From assembly GCF_000471905.2 (NCBI RefSeq), contig NW_006499751.1, forward strand, positions 3,419,809 through 3,483,808: a stretch of DNA of 64,000 nucleotides. Direction: 5' to 3'. Positions 1 through 11,915 of this stretch are shown in pieces. A program made the translations under genes and the position numbers. Source of the DNA: Amborella trichopoda. Lineage: Eukaryota > Streptophyta > Magnoliopsida > Amborellales > Amborellaceae. The number at the start of each line of letters is the position of its first letter. Position 1 is the stretch's first letter. The notes under the pieces are model-generated. The model worked only from the letters and a program-made list of their open reading frames with translations. It did not search any database and had not been told where the DNA came from.

Positions 1-222
1 CACAAAATACCCTACTGGCGTCCCAAGTAGGTCACCTATATACTCTATCAGCGTCCTGATGGGTCCACTTAATCCCTATCGGCGTCCTAGATAGGTCCAC
101 TTAATCCCTGCAGGTCCACTTATACCTCACCGGCATACCAGATGAGTCCACTTAATCCCTACCGGCGTCCCAGATAGGTCCACTTATACCTCACCGGCGA
201 ACCGGATGAGTCCACTTGCATA
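1..222. repeat. Minisatellite, ~35-base units
   Basis: GTCCACTTA recurs about every 35 bases, each time next to a short block of the type CCGGCGTCCCAGATAG or CCGGCATACCAGATGAG. Two unit types alternate, so a higher-order unit of about 70 bases is likely. The array runs off the left edge, so its length is unknown. No coding potential is seen. It may belong to the LTR of an element lying mostly outside the window. Confidence 0.75.
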
Positions 223-756
223 CTTAAATTATTTCTAAATCTCTTTAAACATTCGAAAGCAGCAATATCATGTACTCAACATATCACTAAAATCATTAAT
301 ATGAATTTCACTTAAACCATTAATAACAATCACTCTATATAACATTTCAAAAATAACCAATCAAATATCTTGGGCTCAAATTTAGAAAGGTAGCAGTTTG
401 TAAAGGCATTCTAGCATAATTGTCAATTTAATATGTATAGAAAAACTCTTATAAAAATTCAAGAATACAAAATTATCACAATTTATGGGATGTTAATTTG
501 CAAATAAACATTTCACAACAATACTATAATCAATTGCAAAAATGTCAATTTTTAAATAATACGGCAGTTATTTGCACACGAATTTTACAATGTCTAAATA
601 TTCAAAACAGTAGAAAGAAATATCACAATTTTACTAAAAGCAGAAATATCACATTTATTTCTAACAATAAACAAGAAAAATAAATAAATTTATTTTTCTA
701 ATTTACAGCATTCAAAATTTCTAACATAGATAAAATATCACAATTTTTATTAAAAA
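223..756. other. AT-rich stretch, no gene recognised
   Basis: Strongly AT-rich sequence with many short A and T runs. The only open frame, about 60 codons near 498-683, has the low-complexity Asn/Lys/Ile composition expected by chance in AT-rich DNA. No motif, promoter or repeat was recognised. Confidence 0.5.
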
Positions 757-990
757 GATTATTTTTCATGATAATGAGGTCACGTGCGCATAAAATTTAT
801 CGCGCCTAAAATTCATGATAATAAGCAGAAAGAATTATTTCATTTCATTTTTAAAAAGAATGGATTATTTTTCGAGACAATGAGGTCACTTATACATAAA
901 ACTGATAAAATAAAGATCATAGACGGAAATATCGCTATTTATTAAAAATAGACTATTTTTCAGAAAGACGATGTCACTTACCCACAATTA
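757..990. repeat. Tandem repeat, ~100-base units, about 2.5 copies
   Basis: The block GATTATTTTTC followed by an AATGAGGTCAC-like motif and ACATAAAA occurs near 757, 863 and 950 with moderate divergence. The last copy is partial. It could be an LTR-internal repeat of the element represented by 1-1,430. Confidence 0.6.
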
Positions 991-1429
991 TTTGAGAGGG
1001 AGCTTCCGATAAAAAATTTCGGTTCGAGAGAGAAGTTCACTGTGTTTCGACTAGAGAGAGAGATCTCAAAATTTTGTTTTAGGGTGGGAGTGCTCACATC
1101 CCCTATTTAAATTCTTATAACGTATTATTATATTGTTTTATTACGCTCTACCTCATACCTGAGGTGTCGCGTTAAAAGCAGACTTTTATCGTACGAAAAC
1201 CACGTCCGCTAAAGGACGCTGCCAGCTACAAGCAGCAGGAGGCAAAAGCGGGCAAAGGAAAAAAAGTAAAGGCAAAGCAAAAGTTAATCCAAAGCAAAAG
1301 TTTTTGAAAACAGTGATGGTCCCCAAGGACCATCATACTCAAACAGAACATCACCTATTTATAAGCATATTTTCTTCCTTTTTTTTTTTTTTTTTTTTTT
1401 TTTGAAATTTTTAGGATTGTTACATGTAG
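991..1429 (-). other. Possible LTR promoter remnant, minus strand
   Basis: On the minus strand, ATTTAAATAGGGG at about 1,100-1,112 looks like a TATA-type core promoter, followed by a leader-like stretch running toward lower coordinates. A plain run of about 23 T residues lies at 1,380-1,402 (a poly(A) tract on the minus strand). No terminal repeats, primer site or coding region confirm an element, so this is a weak reading of an otherwise unexplained stretch. Confidence 0.25.
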
Positions 1430-1960
1430 TTAGGCGAAACGAGTGGTGTCACTTGGGCGGCACTAATAGTGTCGCCCTTGTAGGGTGGGCGACACTGCTA
1501 GTGTCACCCAAAAAACTTTTTTTTTTTTGGTTATTTTAATCTTGTTTATATTGATAAAATAAAACTACTTTAAACTTGGAAGAAGAATAAATACAATATA
1601 TTTACGATGAAATAAATTAAAATGGAGTAAAGTAGAAAAGTGTAGACATAACAGTAAAATATTCTTTTAGTATTTTTAAAAAATTTATTTTGCTATGAAA
1701 TTTTGTGCACAGTCACAAAAAATGCCCTATAATAGATATGCAAAGTTTCAAAAGAATTTGAAACTTTTGAGTGTTGGGCAACGCAGGGAGTGTCGCCCTG
1801 GATCTCAGCGACACGGGTGGTGTCACCCAGAAAAAGCTAGGTTTCGGAGCACCGAAACCCTGGATCTTAGTTACTGTAGATTCTTGGGACTTTTTGTGAC
1901 AGAAAACAGTAAAAAATAGAAAATAAAAATTGTATTTTGGTGCTTGGATCAGGTTCGAAA

Positions 1961-1980
1961 TGCCCCACGGTGAGCGCCAA
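1961..1980 (-). other. Primer-binding-site-like sequence
   Basis: On the minus strand TTGGCGCTCACCGTGGGGCA closely resembles the GGCGCCCACCGTGGGGC leader sequence familiar from many plant gypsy elements, placed just after an LTR. One base (T for C in GGCGCTC) differs from that common form. I do not assign the primer tRNA. Confidence 0.55.
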
Positions 1981-2551
1981 ACTATTTATGATGCAAAACA
2001 GATCTATCTGGTGAAGGTCTCTCTAATATGTCACCTTAAACTTGTGAAAATACAAGAAAATAAAGTGGTAAAGAAAGTGGGACAAATCGAATTCAGATAT
2101 GAGGCCAGATCTGCTGAGAAACGAGCAAATCTATTCTTAGATCTGTGGCAGCGCCAACATGATCCAAGACAATACAAAATATGATTTTTATAGAAAATTG
2201 ATCCAAATAAGGCCAAAATGAAATGACAGTAGTAATAGGAAGTAAAAGAAAGAGAGATCAATGATATCAAACTGGGCCGGATACCCCGGGACTCCCGAGC
2301 CCTTAAGAGCTCACTCGTATCAGGACCGGTCCTCTTTGCCTCTCTCATCCAGATGTCAGCTAGCAAGTCTTGATTGAATAGGGTGGTTGTGCCCTGGAAA
2401 TGGGCTAAAACTAGGGTTCTCAAGCTTAGGTTAGGTTAGGGTTTTCTCTCTGAGTTTTTCTCTAAGATTTCTATCTTCTACAGCTCTCTAGGGTTTCTAA
2501 TCTCTATCTCAGGTTTTCTCTCCCTCCCCCTCAAATGGCCACGAAAAGTGG

Positions 2552-2558
2552 CCTTATA
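2552..2558 (-). promoter_or_regulatory. TATA-like box of the minus-strand LTR
   Basis: CCCCTATAAGGCCAC on the minus strand is followed by a leader rich in AGAGAAAACC and AACCCTAG, typical of plant 5' leaders. It lies about 570 bases before the primer site, consistent with an LTR promoter. No functional evidence. Confidence 0.4.
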
Positions 2559-2870
2559 GGGGTCAAAATCCGCTAGGAAGGATATGCACGCCTAACAAAC
2601 ATATCCCTCAGTCAAAGATCCATATTTTGAGGGTCACAGATTTAGGCGACACGCCTAGTGTCGCCCAAAAAAAGGTAAAAAATGTCATTAAAATCAAAAA
2701 TTTGAATTTTAGGACAAAATGGTCTGGGTGACATGGGAATTGTCGCCCGGGCGATACTAGGCGTGTTGCTCAAATCTGGCCGACACTAGGCGGGTCACCC
2801 AGTCTAGGCTAGGCGACACGGCTAGTGTCACCCATGTCAAACTTGGTCAAAATAAAAAATTTAAACTTTG

Positions 2871-3179
2871 GGTGTGTTCCTCAGCCTCTTGTGAAGCTCT
2901 TAGAGAAAATTTGGGTCAAAACAATTTTTTTTACTATTTTTAATAATTGTTTTTGTAAAACAGGGCTTTTGTAGGGTTCTAGGCAGGCAGACTGGTTCCG
3001 GTCACAAGATAGGTTGTGTAAACTATGGATTTGGGTTTACTAAGTTAAGTATGATTCTAAAGGTTCAAGAAACCACATAATTTTCCTGTTTAAAAATAAG
3101 TTGTCTACAAAAGTTTGTGTCAATTAGGCAGCCTTACGGTGTCTCCTTGACAAGTAACTCTTAATACATATTTTACAAT
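2871..3179. other. Unassigned sequence between two element fragments
   Basis: No reading frame, repeat or boundary motif is recognised. The right limit is where similarity to the M1 LTR U5 region begins, which I can place only to within a few tens of bases. Confidence 0.4.
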
Positions 3180-6100
3180 GAAGGGAAAGAGAAGAGTGGT
3201 GAAAGAGAGAGAAGAAGTTTGACTAGGCGGTTAGGCTGACACAGTGGTGATTCTGGCCAGACGGCTGGTCTGACGCGGCAGCTAGACAGGCACGGTGACT
3301 CACATTGGCATGACGGCTAAATTGCTAGGCATGACAACAAGACTGGCACGACGGCTAGTTTGACGCAACGACTAGTTTAATGCGGCAGCTAGACGGGCAC
3401 GGTAATTCAGACCGGCACGACGGTAAAACTGCTCGAGGACGAGATTGGTACAGCGACATAAGGCTCAGCATGCCCTCTCATCAAACAAGCAAAGGAGAGA
3501 AAGAGATGTGAAGACTAGCTTGGCTCTCACTAAATCTTCCAAAAGAGACGAAAGTGAAATAAAAGTGATGATGAAATAAGAGTGATGGAAAATGATATGA
3601 AATAAAAATGAAAATAAAGGAGATGAATTAAAATAAAAATAAAATAAAATAAAAAATAGAATTAAAATAAAATAAAATAGGTAAAGGAATAATATAAAAT
3701 AAAATGAAGTGAAGTAAAATAAAATAAGAGGGATAAAAAAAATAAAATAAATTAGATGAGGTAAATAAAATAAAAGGGCTAAATAGGAATAAAGTAAAAT
3801 AGGTAACTAAAATAAAATAGAATGAGACGAAGTAAAACAAATAAAAATAAAGAATGGGTAATGAAATAAAAGAGGGTGAAGGGAAGAAAGTAAAGTGTTA
3901 TAATAATAAATAATAATAATAAATTGGATTATTTTAAGTTTTAGAGAGAGAGAGAGAGAGGAGGGGGTGGGTGCTTTATTGGGTTATTGGGTGTGAGAGG
4001 GTAAAGTCACGAGAGGCTTTTGTTGGGTGAGGAGAGTTGGTTTATTTGAATGAGGGGAGTTGGACGAAATAAACGAAAAGAAAAACGAAAATAAACGGGA
4101 CGAAACGAAAGACAAGTGGGGTGTTTTTCTTGGGGGTTTTTAGAGAGAGAAAGAGCAGCAGAAGAATGGGGAGTTACAGGGTACCGTGAAAGGGTCACAA
4201 GTGGCCAACGGCAGGGATGGTGCGGCAGAGTGAATGAGGGCGGGGCGGAAATAACAGGATGACGCGAGATGGGATGGCGGCTACGGAAAGCTGGGAGCAT
4301 GGGACGATGGTGGCGGATGAAAGGTGAAAGTTGCTGTGAAGGAAGAGAATTGGGAAGGCGGAGGTTGCAGGTGGCTGCTGGGTGAGGGGCACACGGCAGG
4401 ATGGGGTGGCAGTTCAGGTGGTGGTGCACGGCGGAGAGGAGAGGGACTCAGCAAATGACAGAAATGGGACAGGGCCGCAGCTGGTTTTAGAGAGAGAGTA
4501 GCCGGGGTTGATAGCAGATGGAGAGAGAGAGGTTGCAGCAGGATGAGAGGTGGCTCAGCGAGATTGAGGACTCGGCAGAGGTGGCTCGGCAGAGAAGAGG
4601 ATGGTCGCAGCGTAGGGTCGCAGCGTAGAGAGGGGCGGAAATAGTGGAAGGTAGTGAGAGGGCAACAGGGTTAAAGGGCGGAAGTGGCAGGGATCGCGGG
4701 AACAGGTGGAGAGAGAGGCGTAGGAGAGGGCTGGTTGCTGAGTAACAGACAGAGGAGGCAGTGAGAGAGCGGTGTGGTGGCTGCTTTTGTGAGAGGTGGG
4801 GCTGCAAGAGTAGTTGGAGAAAGATGGGGCTACGGTTGGTGATGAAGAAAGGGGGGCACGACAGTGAGGGGTTACGTCGTGCACCAGTGAAGGGTGAAAG
4901 GCTGCACGGCGGCGGTGCACGGCGGGATGAAGGGGTTGTGCGCACGGCAATGGGAAGATGGCTCGACAGGAAGGAGGTAGCCGCTGTGTGCGCTTGCTCG
5001 GCAGTATGGAGAGGTGCACGGCGATGGGAATAGGGCTGTGCACGGCAGTGAAGGGTCTCCGTGATGGGAAGATGATTGTGCACGGCAGGGAAGGGGTGGT
5101 CACGCGAAAGCGCAGAAGACAGAAGAAAGGGTTGGACCTGAGGGACTACAAGAGAGGTACGGTGTGCACGGCAGGGATGAGGGTGTACCTCAGGAAGATG
5201 GACGTGCGGGAGTACAGGGAAAAGAAAGGAAAGGGTGAGCATGATGAGGGTGTACGAAAAGAGAGATAAAGAATGGACATGAGGGAGCATAAAAAAGTAA
5301 AGGTTTTAAGAAAAAGGCATGTCATGCTCGGACATAAAAAGGAGAGAGAAAGAAAGGCGAGTTACTTTGAGCTCAGGGGTATCAACTTAAAAAATTTGCT
5401 CTTTTTTCTCCGGCCAAAGTTGACCACTAAGGAATAAAAAGATAAGAATTTTATTAAACCAAAGTGGAAGTCATTTATATATGTAGATGGCACATTGCTT
5501 ATATAGAAGTGGGACTCAAACATTGAGTGTACAATCAATTTTTAACCTAATCGTTGAAAATTAAGCATTCAAAGAATTAAAGAAAATGGGGCAAAAAGAG
5601 GCAAAATGATGATTTTGCCCCTGTACCAACAATTTGAAAAATTTTACATCAGTCCCTATAATGACCGTTCAATCGTGTGAACTTTCTATGGTTGATTTGA
5701 GGTTTTTTCGGTCACCATCCACTCGAAAGACTACCCTTTTCTTGATGAACTCGAGAAGACGATCATTTTGGTATCAATTTCGGGCCATGGATCTGACTTT
5801 CGAACCATGATCATGACATGGCAAAAACATAAAAAAATATGCAATTTTAATTTTAAGATTCAACCCGTTTATCAGTGTTTTTTGCTGATTTCTTGATTGT
5901 AACGTAACGAGCAAGTTTCCACGAATGTTCTGCAAAAAGAACGGCTCGATTTAATGCCCGGAGGACCATTTTCCAAATCGGGAAACTTTGGCTGTAGTTT
6001 GGATTCCGGTGGCCAGAATTGCAGCAACTTCGGACTCATCGTCATTCAATCCGATCGTCCATCTTGTGCGAGGTTCCGCTCAAATGAAGCATGTCACCTT

Positions 6101-6317
6101 GTGCTCGTAATGGGTCTAGTTTGAGGTCGATCCAACTCTCGAGAGCTGTGAAATGGGAGTTTGATCAAAGGGACGCGTGGCTGGAACTTCCCTGCAACTT
6201 TTGGGTTTTTCTAGCGAACTTCTCTCTTCGATTTCTCCCAGTTCGGGCCATGTTATCGTGCGTGCCACATATCAAATCGACTGGGTCGACGATACGAACT
6301 GTAACTATCCCGACTTC

Positions 6318-6535
6318 CACAGCGGTGAGAGAGTGTGCATAGCAGCGAGAGAGTGTGTACGACGGTGACGAGAGAAGAGGAAGAAAAAGTGCACACAACA
6401 GTGAGAGAGTGCGCACGCCAATGAGAGAGTACGCACGCCAGTGAGAGAGTGTGCATGGTGGTGAGAGAGTACGCACGACGGTGAGAGGGTGCGTACGGTG
6501 GTGAGAGAGTATGCACGACGGTGAGAAGGGCAACG
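6318..6535. repeat. Minisatellite in S1, ~22-base units
   Basis: About nine degenerate units of the form GTGAGAGAGTGCGCACGCCA. The period is not a multiple of three. The open frames crossing it on the minus strand are repeat artefacts, not genes. Confidence 0.8.
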
Positions 6536-7929
6536 ACGCACGTGAAAAGTTAGCGCCGTGTAACATCACCATCTGTGCAGTGAGAGGCATCGCCGCCTGT
6601 GAAGAGAGAGAAGGAGCAATTCCATGAGAGTATGAGAAGAAGAAATTTCGCAGACGACAATATGATGAAGCTAAAAAATGGAGTAACATCCTGTGTAGCA
6701 CCGGCTATGAAACGCCGTGTGTGTCACTGTCGTGTATGAATAGTAAACGTGCCACTTGTTCAATTGCATGCTACCTGGCGCCACTTGGATTGCCACCCAG
6801 CCACAAAGTACTTAACCCTCTCCTCTCACTTTCACGCCACTTTACTTCCTCTTTATCTTTCTCTCTAAGACAATTTGGAGAATTTTGAAGAAGCTCCCTT
6901 TAGCTTACTGTTATAACTACCATGGTAGGAGCTGAAGAAGGCTATGAAAGAAGGTTTTGGAGGCACTGTACACTTAAGGTAAGTGGATTACTACCTCATA
7001 GTTCCTTAAGTGCGAATTGATCAAGAATTAGTATGTCAATGGTATGAATAATAACATAAGTGATGGAAGTTTATGCCCATCGTTATTTTCCAGCAATATA
7101 ACTGGCATTTGCATGATTACAATGAGCATCAAATCTGCATTGTTCTTCATGAAAAGTCTGTAATTTGGTGCTCTTAAGTATCTATTTGAAAGTGGAAGAT
7201 TTATGTTAATAATTAGCATAATTAGAAGCCATTTGGGTATCATATTAAGTAGTAATGTGACTGTGCTGTAAATTTTTAAGAAGGTTTCATGTTCTTGCAA
7301 GCTACTTTTGACCTATCAAACGAGGTCCAATTGACCTCAAACCACTGCCATTGGAAACATATCTGAGTCTATTATAATGTTTATGTTCAAATCTTACTCA
7401 AATTCTTTATGGATATAGAGTTATGCTTCAAAACATGCCAGTAGGTCACTGTGGACAGTTTTAGTAAAACACAGAACTGATGTCTCTGATGTCAAGAGTT
7501 TTGACTGACCAAATGTGGTTCGTTTTCTTCCAAAATACCGCCATTTGAAAGATTTATGTGTAAGATTGAGATCACATGTTTAGCACATTTCAAAATTCTT
7601 TCTTGATTGAGAGATATAGCATTAATTTTAAAGACATGTCACTGCTTTTATTGTATAACATATTTTTGATGGAGTGCCTCCATTTTCTTGAACTTTTGAG
7701 GGGCTAAACAAGGTCCAATTGCTTTCAAACCACTGTCATTTGAAAGATAGGTGTGTCTAGTGTAAAATTTGTTTTGGAACTATCTTTAAATTTCAAATGA
7801 ATTGAAAGTTATGACCCTAATTATGATCGGACATCACTGCCTGAAATTATAGGAAATGTGACATTGGCACTTTCATTCTGTGATACTGATACTGTTATTT
7901 CGAGATACCGATACTGACATTCTGTGATG

Positions 7930-8400
7930 CTAATAATGTTATCATGTGATATTGATACTGTCACATTGTCAATATGACGCTGGAATTCTGTTATATGAAT
8001 AATGAATACTGTGATACGTGCAATGAACACTACGCAATGGGTCCTCCATTGGTAGTGTATTGTTTGATTCTGTTAATATGAATACTGCCATATGTGCAAT
8101 GAATACTATGCAATGCGTCCTCCATTGGTAGTGTATTATTTGATTATGTTATATGAATACTGTGATATGGATAATGAATAATATGCAATGCGTCCACCAT
8201 TGGTAGTGAATATTCTGATTCTGTTTTATGAACACGGATATGTGTGATATGATCACTATGCAATTGGTCCTCCATTAATAGTTGGGTACACTATACATTG
8301 ACTCCTATGATAAGAGCAGAGTCGAGAGGTGACTGCAAGTAATAAGGAAGGTCACGACCCCCAAGTTGTCATGGCACTACGTATTGGGTCCTCCAATGGT
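7930..8400. repeat. Tandem array in S1, ~77-base units
   Basis: CAATGGGTCCTCCATTGGTAG-type cores occur near 8,034, 8,111, 8,188 and 8,256, with a related core near 8,383. Successive spacing is about 77, 77 and 68. The core is an inverted repeat (CAATG...CATTG inside CACTAC...GTAGTG). The same unit, on the other strand and expanded, forms the array at 61,222-61,925 in S2. Confidence 0.85.
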
Positions 8401-9711
8401 AGTGTAACTCCCTCTCGCCTAAGGGCGTAAGGAGAGGGTCGTATTTTGCAAGGCCACAGCCTATAAAAAACCCCAAAGTGTGCTGGGAATGTGTGCATGA
8501 GTGAGGATATTACGAAGTGGGACCTCCACTTGTAATTATCCTTCCTCCTGAATAAGGGTAGAAGTCCGAGTTACAGGATTGACCTAGCTGATTGATGTGG
8601 ATTCTACTTCGGGAGTAAATAATCTATTTTCTCTGTCTAAATTAAGTATTTTGTATGAACATTTGGCCATATTTGTGATATGATAAATGCAAATGCCTTC
8701 TTTGGAACAAGTAATGCACTGTTAACTTAATCTTACACTCTCTATAAAGTAATTATATGTACTCTGATGCATGACCTTACTCTGTGAGGCTAGTGTGACT
8801 CGTGATGAACCATAGGCCAGGTTATTGTGCACATACATAAAGACAGGAGTACAAGAGTAGTGATTTACTTACTGGGCTTATAACTCATTCCATCTATTTT
8901 CTTCTGTGAAGAGTGATAGTGCCTAGTTGCGGGTGGCAAGTAGCAGATCAGTGATGGCAGGTGTTTGGAGTTCAGATCTTTCCGGGTTTTCCTTCGTCCA
9001 TAGTAGGTGTTTCGTGGCAAGGCCACGATGTTTTGATGTGAAGAGATGAATGTTAGGCTTATAAGCCTTAATCTTTATTATAAAGGCCTTGGAGTTGAAT
9101 GAAATATTTAATAGTTTTAAATTATTCCGTCTTTTGTGCTTGTTGGCTGAGTTTTATTTATTTCTCGTGGTTGGCTTTGATTCCGCATTTATAACAGGTG
9201 TCGATGCCACTCCCACCTTAGTGACGTACGCGACCTCTGGTCGCGATCCCACACTCTGTCGCCTCTGGTATGGGACGGAAGAGGTCAGGGGGCGAGGTCA
9301 GGGGGCAAGGTCGTGACATGAACGTGATCCCAAAATTTGGGCTCGAGTTTACCCGAGATGAAGAAGACATGACCTTGTGAAGCTTGGCCCCGAATTGATG
9401 TTGCACAGTCTCCATTAATGGAAACAGGTTAGCCGATGGCGCACCGTAATAGTGTATAGCCTACCCATTTTGGGTAATCTGGCTAAAACTCTTCTGATGG
9501 CGATGAAACTTGGTAGTGTTCTTAAGAGACCCTTAGCCACATTCTTGCATATTCTCGGGCTATTATGAAACTGTTGGAGTTTTCACTTCAGATCTTATTG
9601 TCCTACGGCTTCTGTAGTCGACTAGCATTTTGGTACATATGGACCTAGGTTGCGAACTGCTCTCTCCTTATTCGCACCGGGGATACAAGTGGTAGAAAAT
9701 GACCTCAAACA

Positions 9712-10109
9712 ATCCTATCCCTTTAAATTCAACTCCCTTCACTTCGCATTGCCATACTTCATGACATAACCCAAGATGAGCGGGTCAAGCTTCGCTATCA
9801 AGAGCTAGACGCGCTTGACGAGAAGAGGTTCGAAGCCCAACAAAGCTTAGAAATCTATCGGGGCCGGTGAGACGAGCGTTTAACAAAGCAGTCAGGGTAC
9901 GCTCGTTCACTTGCGGCAAATCGGTCTTAGCCGTGCAAAGACCCATCATCATGCATGGGTGACACAAACGCAAGTTCGAACCAAAATGGGAGGGACCATT
10001 TGTGCTTAAAAGGGCCTTCCCCAATGGAGCTTATGTGTTGGCTCAACCTGATGGAAAGGAAGCTATGCCTCCTATCAATGGTCAATACCTGAAGAAGTCC
10101 TACCCTTAG
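9712..10109 (+). pseudogene. Ty3/gypsy (Tat-type) integrase, C-terminal end
   Basis: Conceptual translation gives the tail of a Tat/Athila-like integrase: a LRYQELDALDEKR helix region, then KFEPKWEGPFV followed by the NGAYVL and KKSYP stop motifs characteristic of this lineage's C-terminal (DNA-binding, GPY-like) domain. Integrase joins element cDNA to host DNA. Only about the last 125 residues remain; the zinc-finger and catalytic D,D,E core are missing because L1 starts immediately upstream. A one-base deletion near 9,870 (CGGTGAGACG where CGGATGAGACG is expected) shifts the frame, and another codon reads TGA after MHG. The protein stop is TAG at 10,107-10,109. Family assignment is confident; function is lost. 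Confidence 0.85.
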
Positions 10110-10880
10110 CATACGGTCTTGGAGGCATGGCCTTAAACGTGCCATCAAGTCTTGGTGTACGACCTTAAGACACACTACCATTGCGATCCCGGTGGCATGA
10201 CCCTAAAAGTTGCCTCCTCAAAAGATGGACATGACGAAAACCCGAAATGGCGTAATGGGTAAGAAAGTCAAAAGAAAAGAAAGAAGAAAAAAATGACAGG
10301 GCACAGTAGCACCAGCAGCTCTCGTGAGTAAAAAAACATAAAAAATAAAAGAATGGCCACGATGAAAACCCGAAAGGGCATCTTGAGTAAAAATGAAAAA
10401 TGGCAAACATGGTGTAAAAACCATAGGCAAAAGCACCACAAAAAGAATCTCATGGGGTTTTGCAAAAACCAGAAATGGCGCATACCCTGAGGACTTAAAC
10501 GAAAACCCGAAAGGGCGTTTAAGTCAAAGACTCGTGTAGGGAAAGCGTGTCCACAAAAGAGGCTCTCGATAGCTCGCTACTCTCAAAGAAGTTGCAACTA
10601 GAAACAGAGATGTGCATACCATGGAGATGTGAAAAAGACATGTGAAGTCATGAAGGAAAAAGAAAAGAGTTGAAGTCTAAAGCAAGCAAGAAAAGGCTTT
10701 CATTCCATTGCAAGATAAGGTTACAAGTTGAGGTCCCACGATTCCAAAGCACCTTTTCAAGAGACAAAACATGCATCTTCAAACTATGGCTTAAAGCCTT
10801 ACATCGAAAGAAAACATTGGGGTCTCAATAAGCACTGGCAACGAAAACGAGGGAAAGCAAGGGTGATCCGCCAATCACTC
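10110..10880 (+). other. P1 post-integrase region
   Basis: Non-coding sequence with repeated GAAAACCCGAAAGGGC motifs (10,228, 10,362, 10,500), a motif set that also occurs next to the 3' LTRs of M1 (15,900-16,370, minus strand), E2 (38,540-38,720) and P1 (54,310-54,540). P0 (59,679-60,050) has a similar stretch. This is the typical spacer after integrase in Tat-lineage elements. It ends at the 3' end of the antisense gene. Confidence 0.6.
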
Positions 10881-10948
10881 CTTATGAGCACCAATCTTGG
10901 TTACCACACGTTACCTTATGAGCACCAATCTTGGTTACCACACGTTGC
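10881..10948. repeat. 34-base tandem duplication
   Basis: Two adjacent 34-base copies starting CTTATGAGCACC (10,881-10,914 and 10,915-10,948) differ only near the end (GTTAC versus GTTGC). The near-identity suggests a duplication more recent than the surrounding decay. It lies at the 3' end of the antisense reading frame. Confidence 0.9.
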
Positions 10949-11915
10949 CTGATCCCCAGTCTATCTTTTAGTTCAACCACCTTGAGAGAACCTGCAGGCC
11001 TCGCTAATAAGGGGAAAGTGCCTAATTCCAAATTAGCCAGTGGGAGGTCACTCATTTCCTTGTGAACTTGAGACAGTAGGGCCTCCGTCTTAGCAATATG
11101 ATGTTTAAGGACAATCATATCAGCCTCATTGTCACAAAGAGAAATCCCACCAAGTGCGGCATCCTCCCCTTCCTTTGGTGAATCTGCGGCATCCTCCCAG
11201 TCTGTCAAATCGCTCTTCAACTTCTCCTGGAGGCCTTTAGCATAGCCAAAGATAGAGGGTTGGTCTGAGTAAAAATCAAGCAAAGGACCAATGAATGGAT
11301 TTAGTGTCGGGGATACCAACCTTTCCAGTTTCAGTATCTCCCTCGTCTTTTGAGTCAGTTCCCCCATGATCTTCTTAAGCTTAGAAGCCTCTGGCACGCC
11401 AAAGGAGGTTAGATTCACTGCAGTCCTCTCTAAAAGGTCAAGAAGCTGTATCTATTCCTCAAGAGAAGAACGTCCTATAAGATGGTGAACGGCCTTCAGA
11501 AGCTCTTTCCTGTACTCCATCACATCAATATCAGCGCTCAGGTAATCTAACCCCTCTACCTATGTGGAAAAGGGGATTCTTAGCTGCTCAGGCACAATAC
11601 CCCCATGAGTAAACCAAGCAGGCATAAAGAGAACCCAGCCAGAGTGAGGGAGAATCCTCACTTCTCCCCCTGACCGTGGCAGTGGTGACAAAGATGAAGG
11701 TTCATCTGAATTAACGTTGAACGCATGCCCCGGATCCTCCTCAACCACTGCCATGGGTGGTTCATCATCAGCAATGATAATGGCATCCTCTGAGGTATTA
11801 TTGCCTGCAGGATTTCTCATCTAAAGGCTGCCAGCAGCCCTAGCTGGATGATGCGTAGTCATTCGGCGAGGCACATGATCTGAAGAAATACAAAGAAATA
11901 AAAACCAAAAGTCAT
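10882..11915 (-). pseudogene. P1 antisense gene, 3' part (helical protein, unknown function)
   Basis: A minus-strand frame of 178 codons (11,418-10,882) continues an upstream frame (11,820-11,560) with three stops between. It encodes an acidic, helix-rich protein. Its middle (GGIVPEQLRIPF, then a conserved spacing to ELLKAVHHLIGR) aligns with E2's antisense protein (GGFVVSQAVIPF, then DLLRAAYKIFGR), and its tail (NEADMIVLKHHIAKTEALL) aligns with NEDDMAILGRKINDLEGLL. I recognise no named domain. It runs opposite to P1 and just after integrase, the position of the extra antisense ORFs described in Tat-lineage elements. A pyrimidine tract ending in CAG just before the first exon-like ATG (about 11,883) could be a 3' splice site. 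The 5' part is beyond M1. Confidence 0.6.

Larger units (their letters stand above)
1455..2833. repeat. Dispersed palindromic motif GGGCGACAC...GTGTCGCCC
   Basis: Inverted repeats of the form GGGCGRCACT...AGTGTCRCCC occur at 1,455-1,477, 1,487-1,509, about 1,776-1,830 (degenerate), about 2,645-2,666, 2,730-2,800 (overlapping degenerate arms) and about 2,812-2,833. Each arm is 8-10 bases with a short centre. They fall on both sides of the primer-binding-site-like sequence, so they are present in both the LTR and the leader of the fragment. Confidence 0.8.
1430..2870 (-). mobile_element. LTR retrotransposon fragment (LTR plus leader), minus strand
   Basis: Read on the minus strand, this has a TATA-like site near 2,555, a pyrimidine/AGGG-rich leader, and the end of an LTR meeting a primer-binding-site-like sequence at 1,980-1,961. 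The following leader (1,960 down to about 1,500) has no gag or polymerase reading frame. The minus-strand frame at 2,031-2,423 lies inside the putative LTR and matches nothing I recognise. The left LTR boundary and the rest of the element are missing. Its sequence is unlike the Tat-like LTRs in the rest of the window, so it is a different family. Confidence 0.5.
6300..9318 (+). mobile_element. S1: solo LTR (3,019 bases) of a second family
   Basis: It begins TGTAACTATCCCGAC and ends GGTCGTGACA, i.e. TG...CA with imperfect inverted ends. The flanking bases are CGAAC (6,295-6,299) and TGAAC (9,319-9,323), a 5-base target duplication with one C/T difference. The two sides rejoin into a continuous L1 LTR when S1 is removed, which fixes the boundaries independently. 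No primer site, gag or polymerase is present, so this is a solo LTR left by recombination between the two LTRs. It matches S2 (from 60,191, opposite strand), including the 77-base array and the block of GCGATCCCACACTCTG type near the end. The termini resemble those of Tekay/Del-type chromoviruses, but without coding sequence the lineage is open. Confidence 0.85.
3180..9711 (-). mobile_element. L1: Tat-like LTR, minus strand, interrupted by S1
   Basis: 3,180-6,294 and 9,324-9,711 together match the M1 LTR (11,916-15,191) in order and orientation. The block GGCACGGTAATTCAGA near 3,395 matches 12,450; the region 5,590-6,294 matches 13,980-14,650; then 9,324-9,400 continues exactly where the M1 LTR continues (AAAATTTG followed by a CTCGGGACGAG-like block). 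The right end at 9,711 is the LTR start, the reverse complement of TGTTTGAGGTCATTTTC, cf. TGTTTGAAGACATTTTTC elsewhere. The opposite terminus is missing, so the copy is truncated near 3,180. It contains A-rich DNA (3,560-3,900), a GA run (3,942-3,961) and a G-rich segment (4,200-5,270) whose long open frames are compositional. Confidence 0.7.

Noticed and set aside
4007..5290. Open frames of 140-267 codons on the minus strand and 90-103 on the plus strand
   Set aside because: They lie in the G-rich part of the L1 LTR, overlap one another in several frames and have Pro/Ser/His or Arg/Gly bias without any domain.
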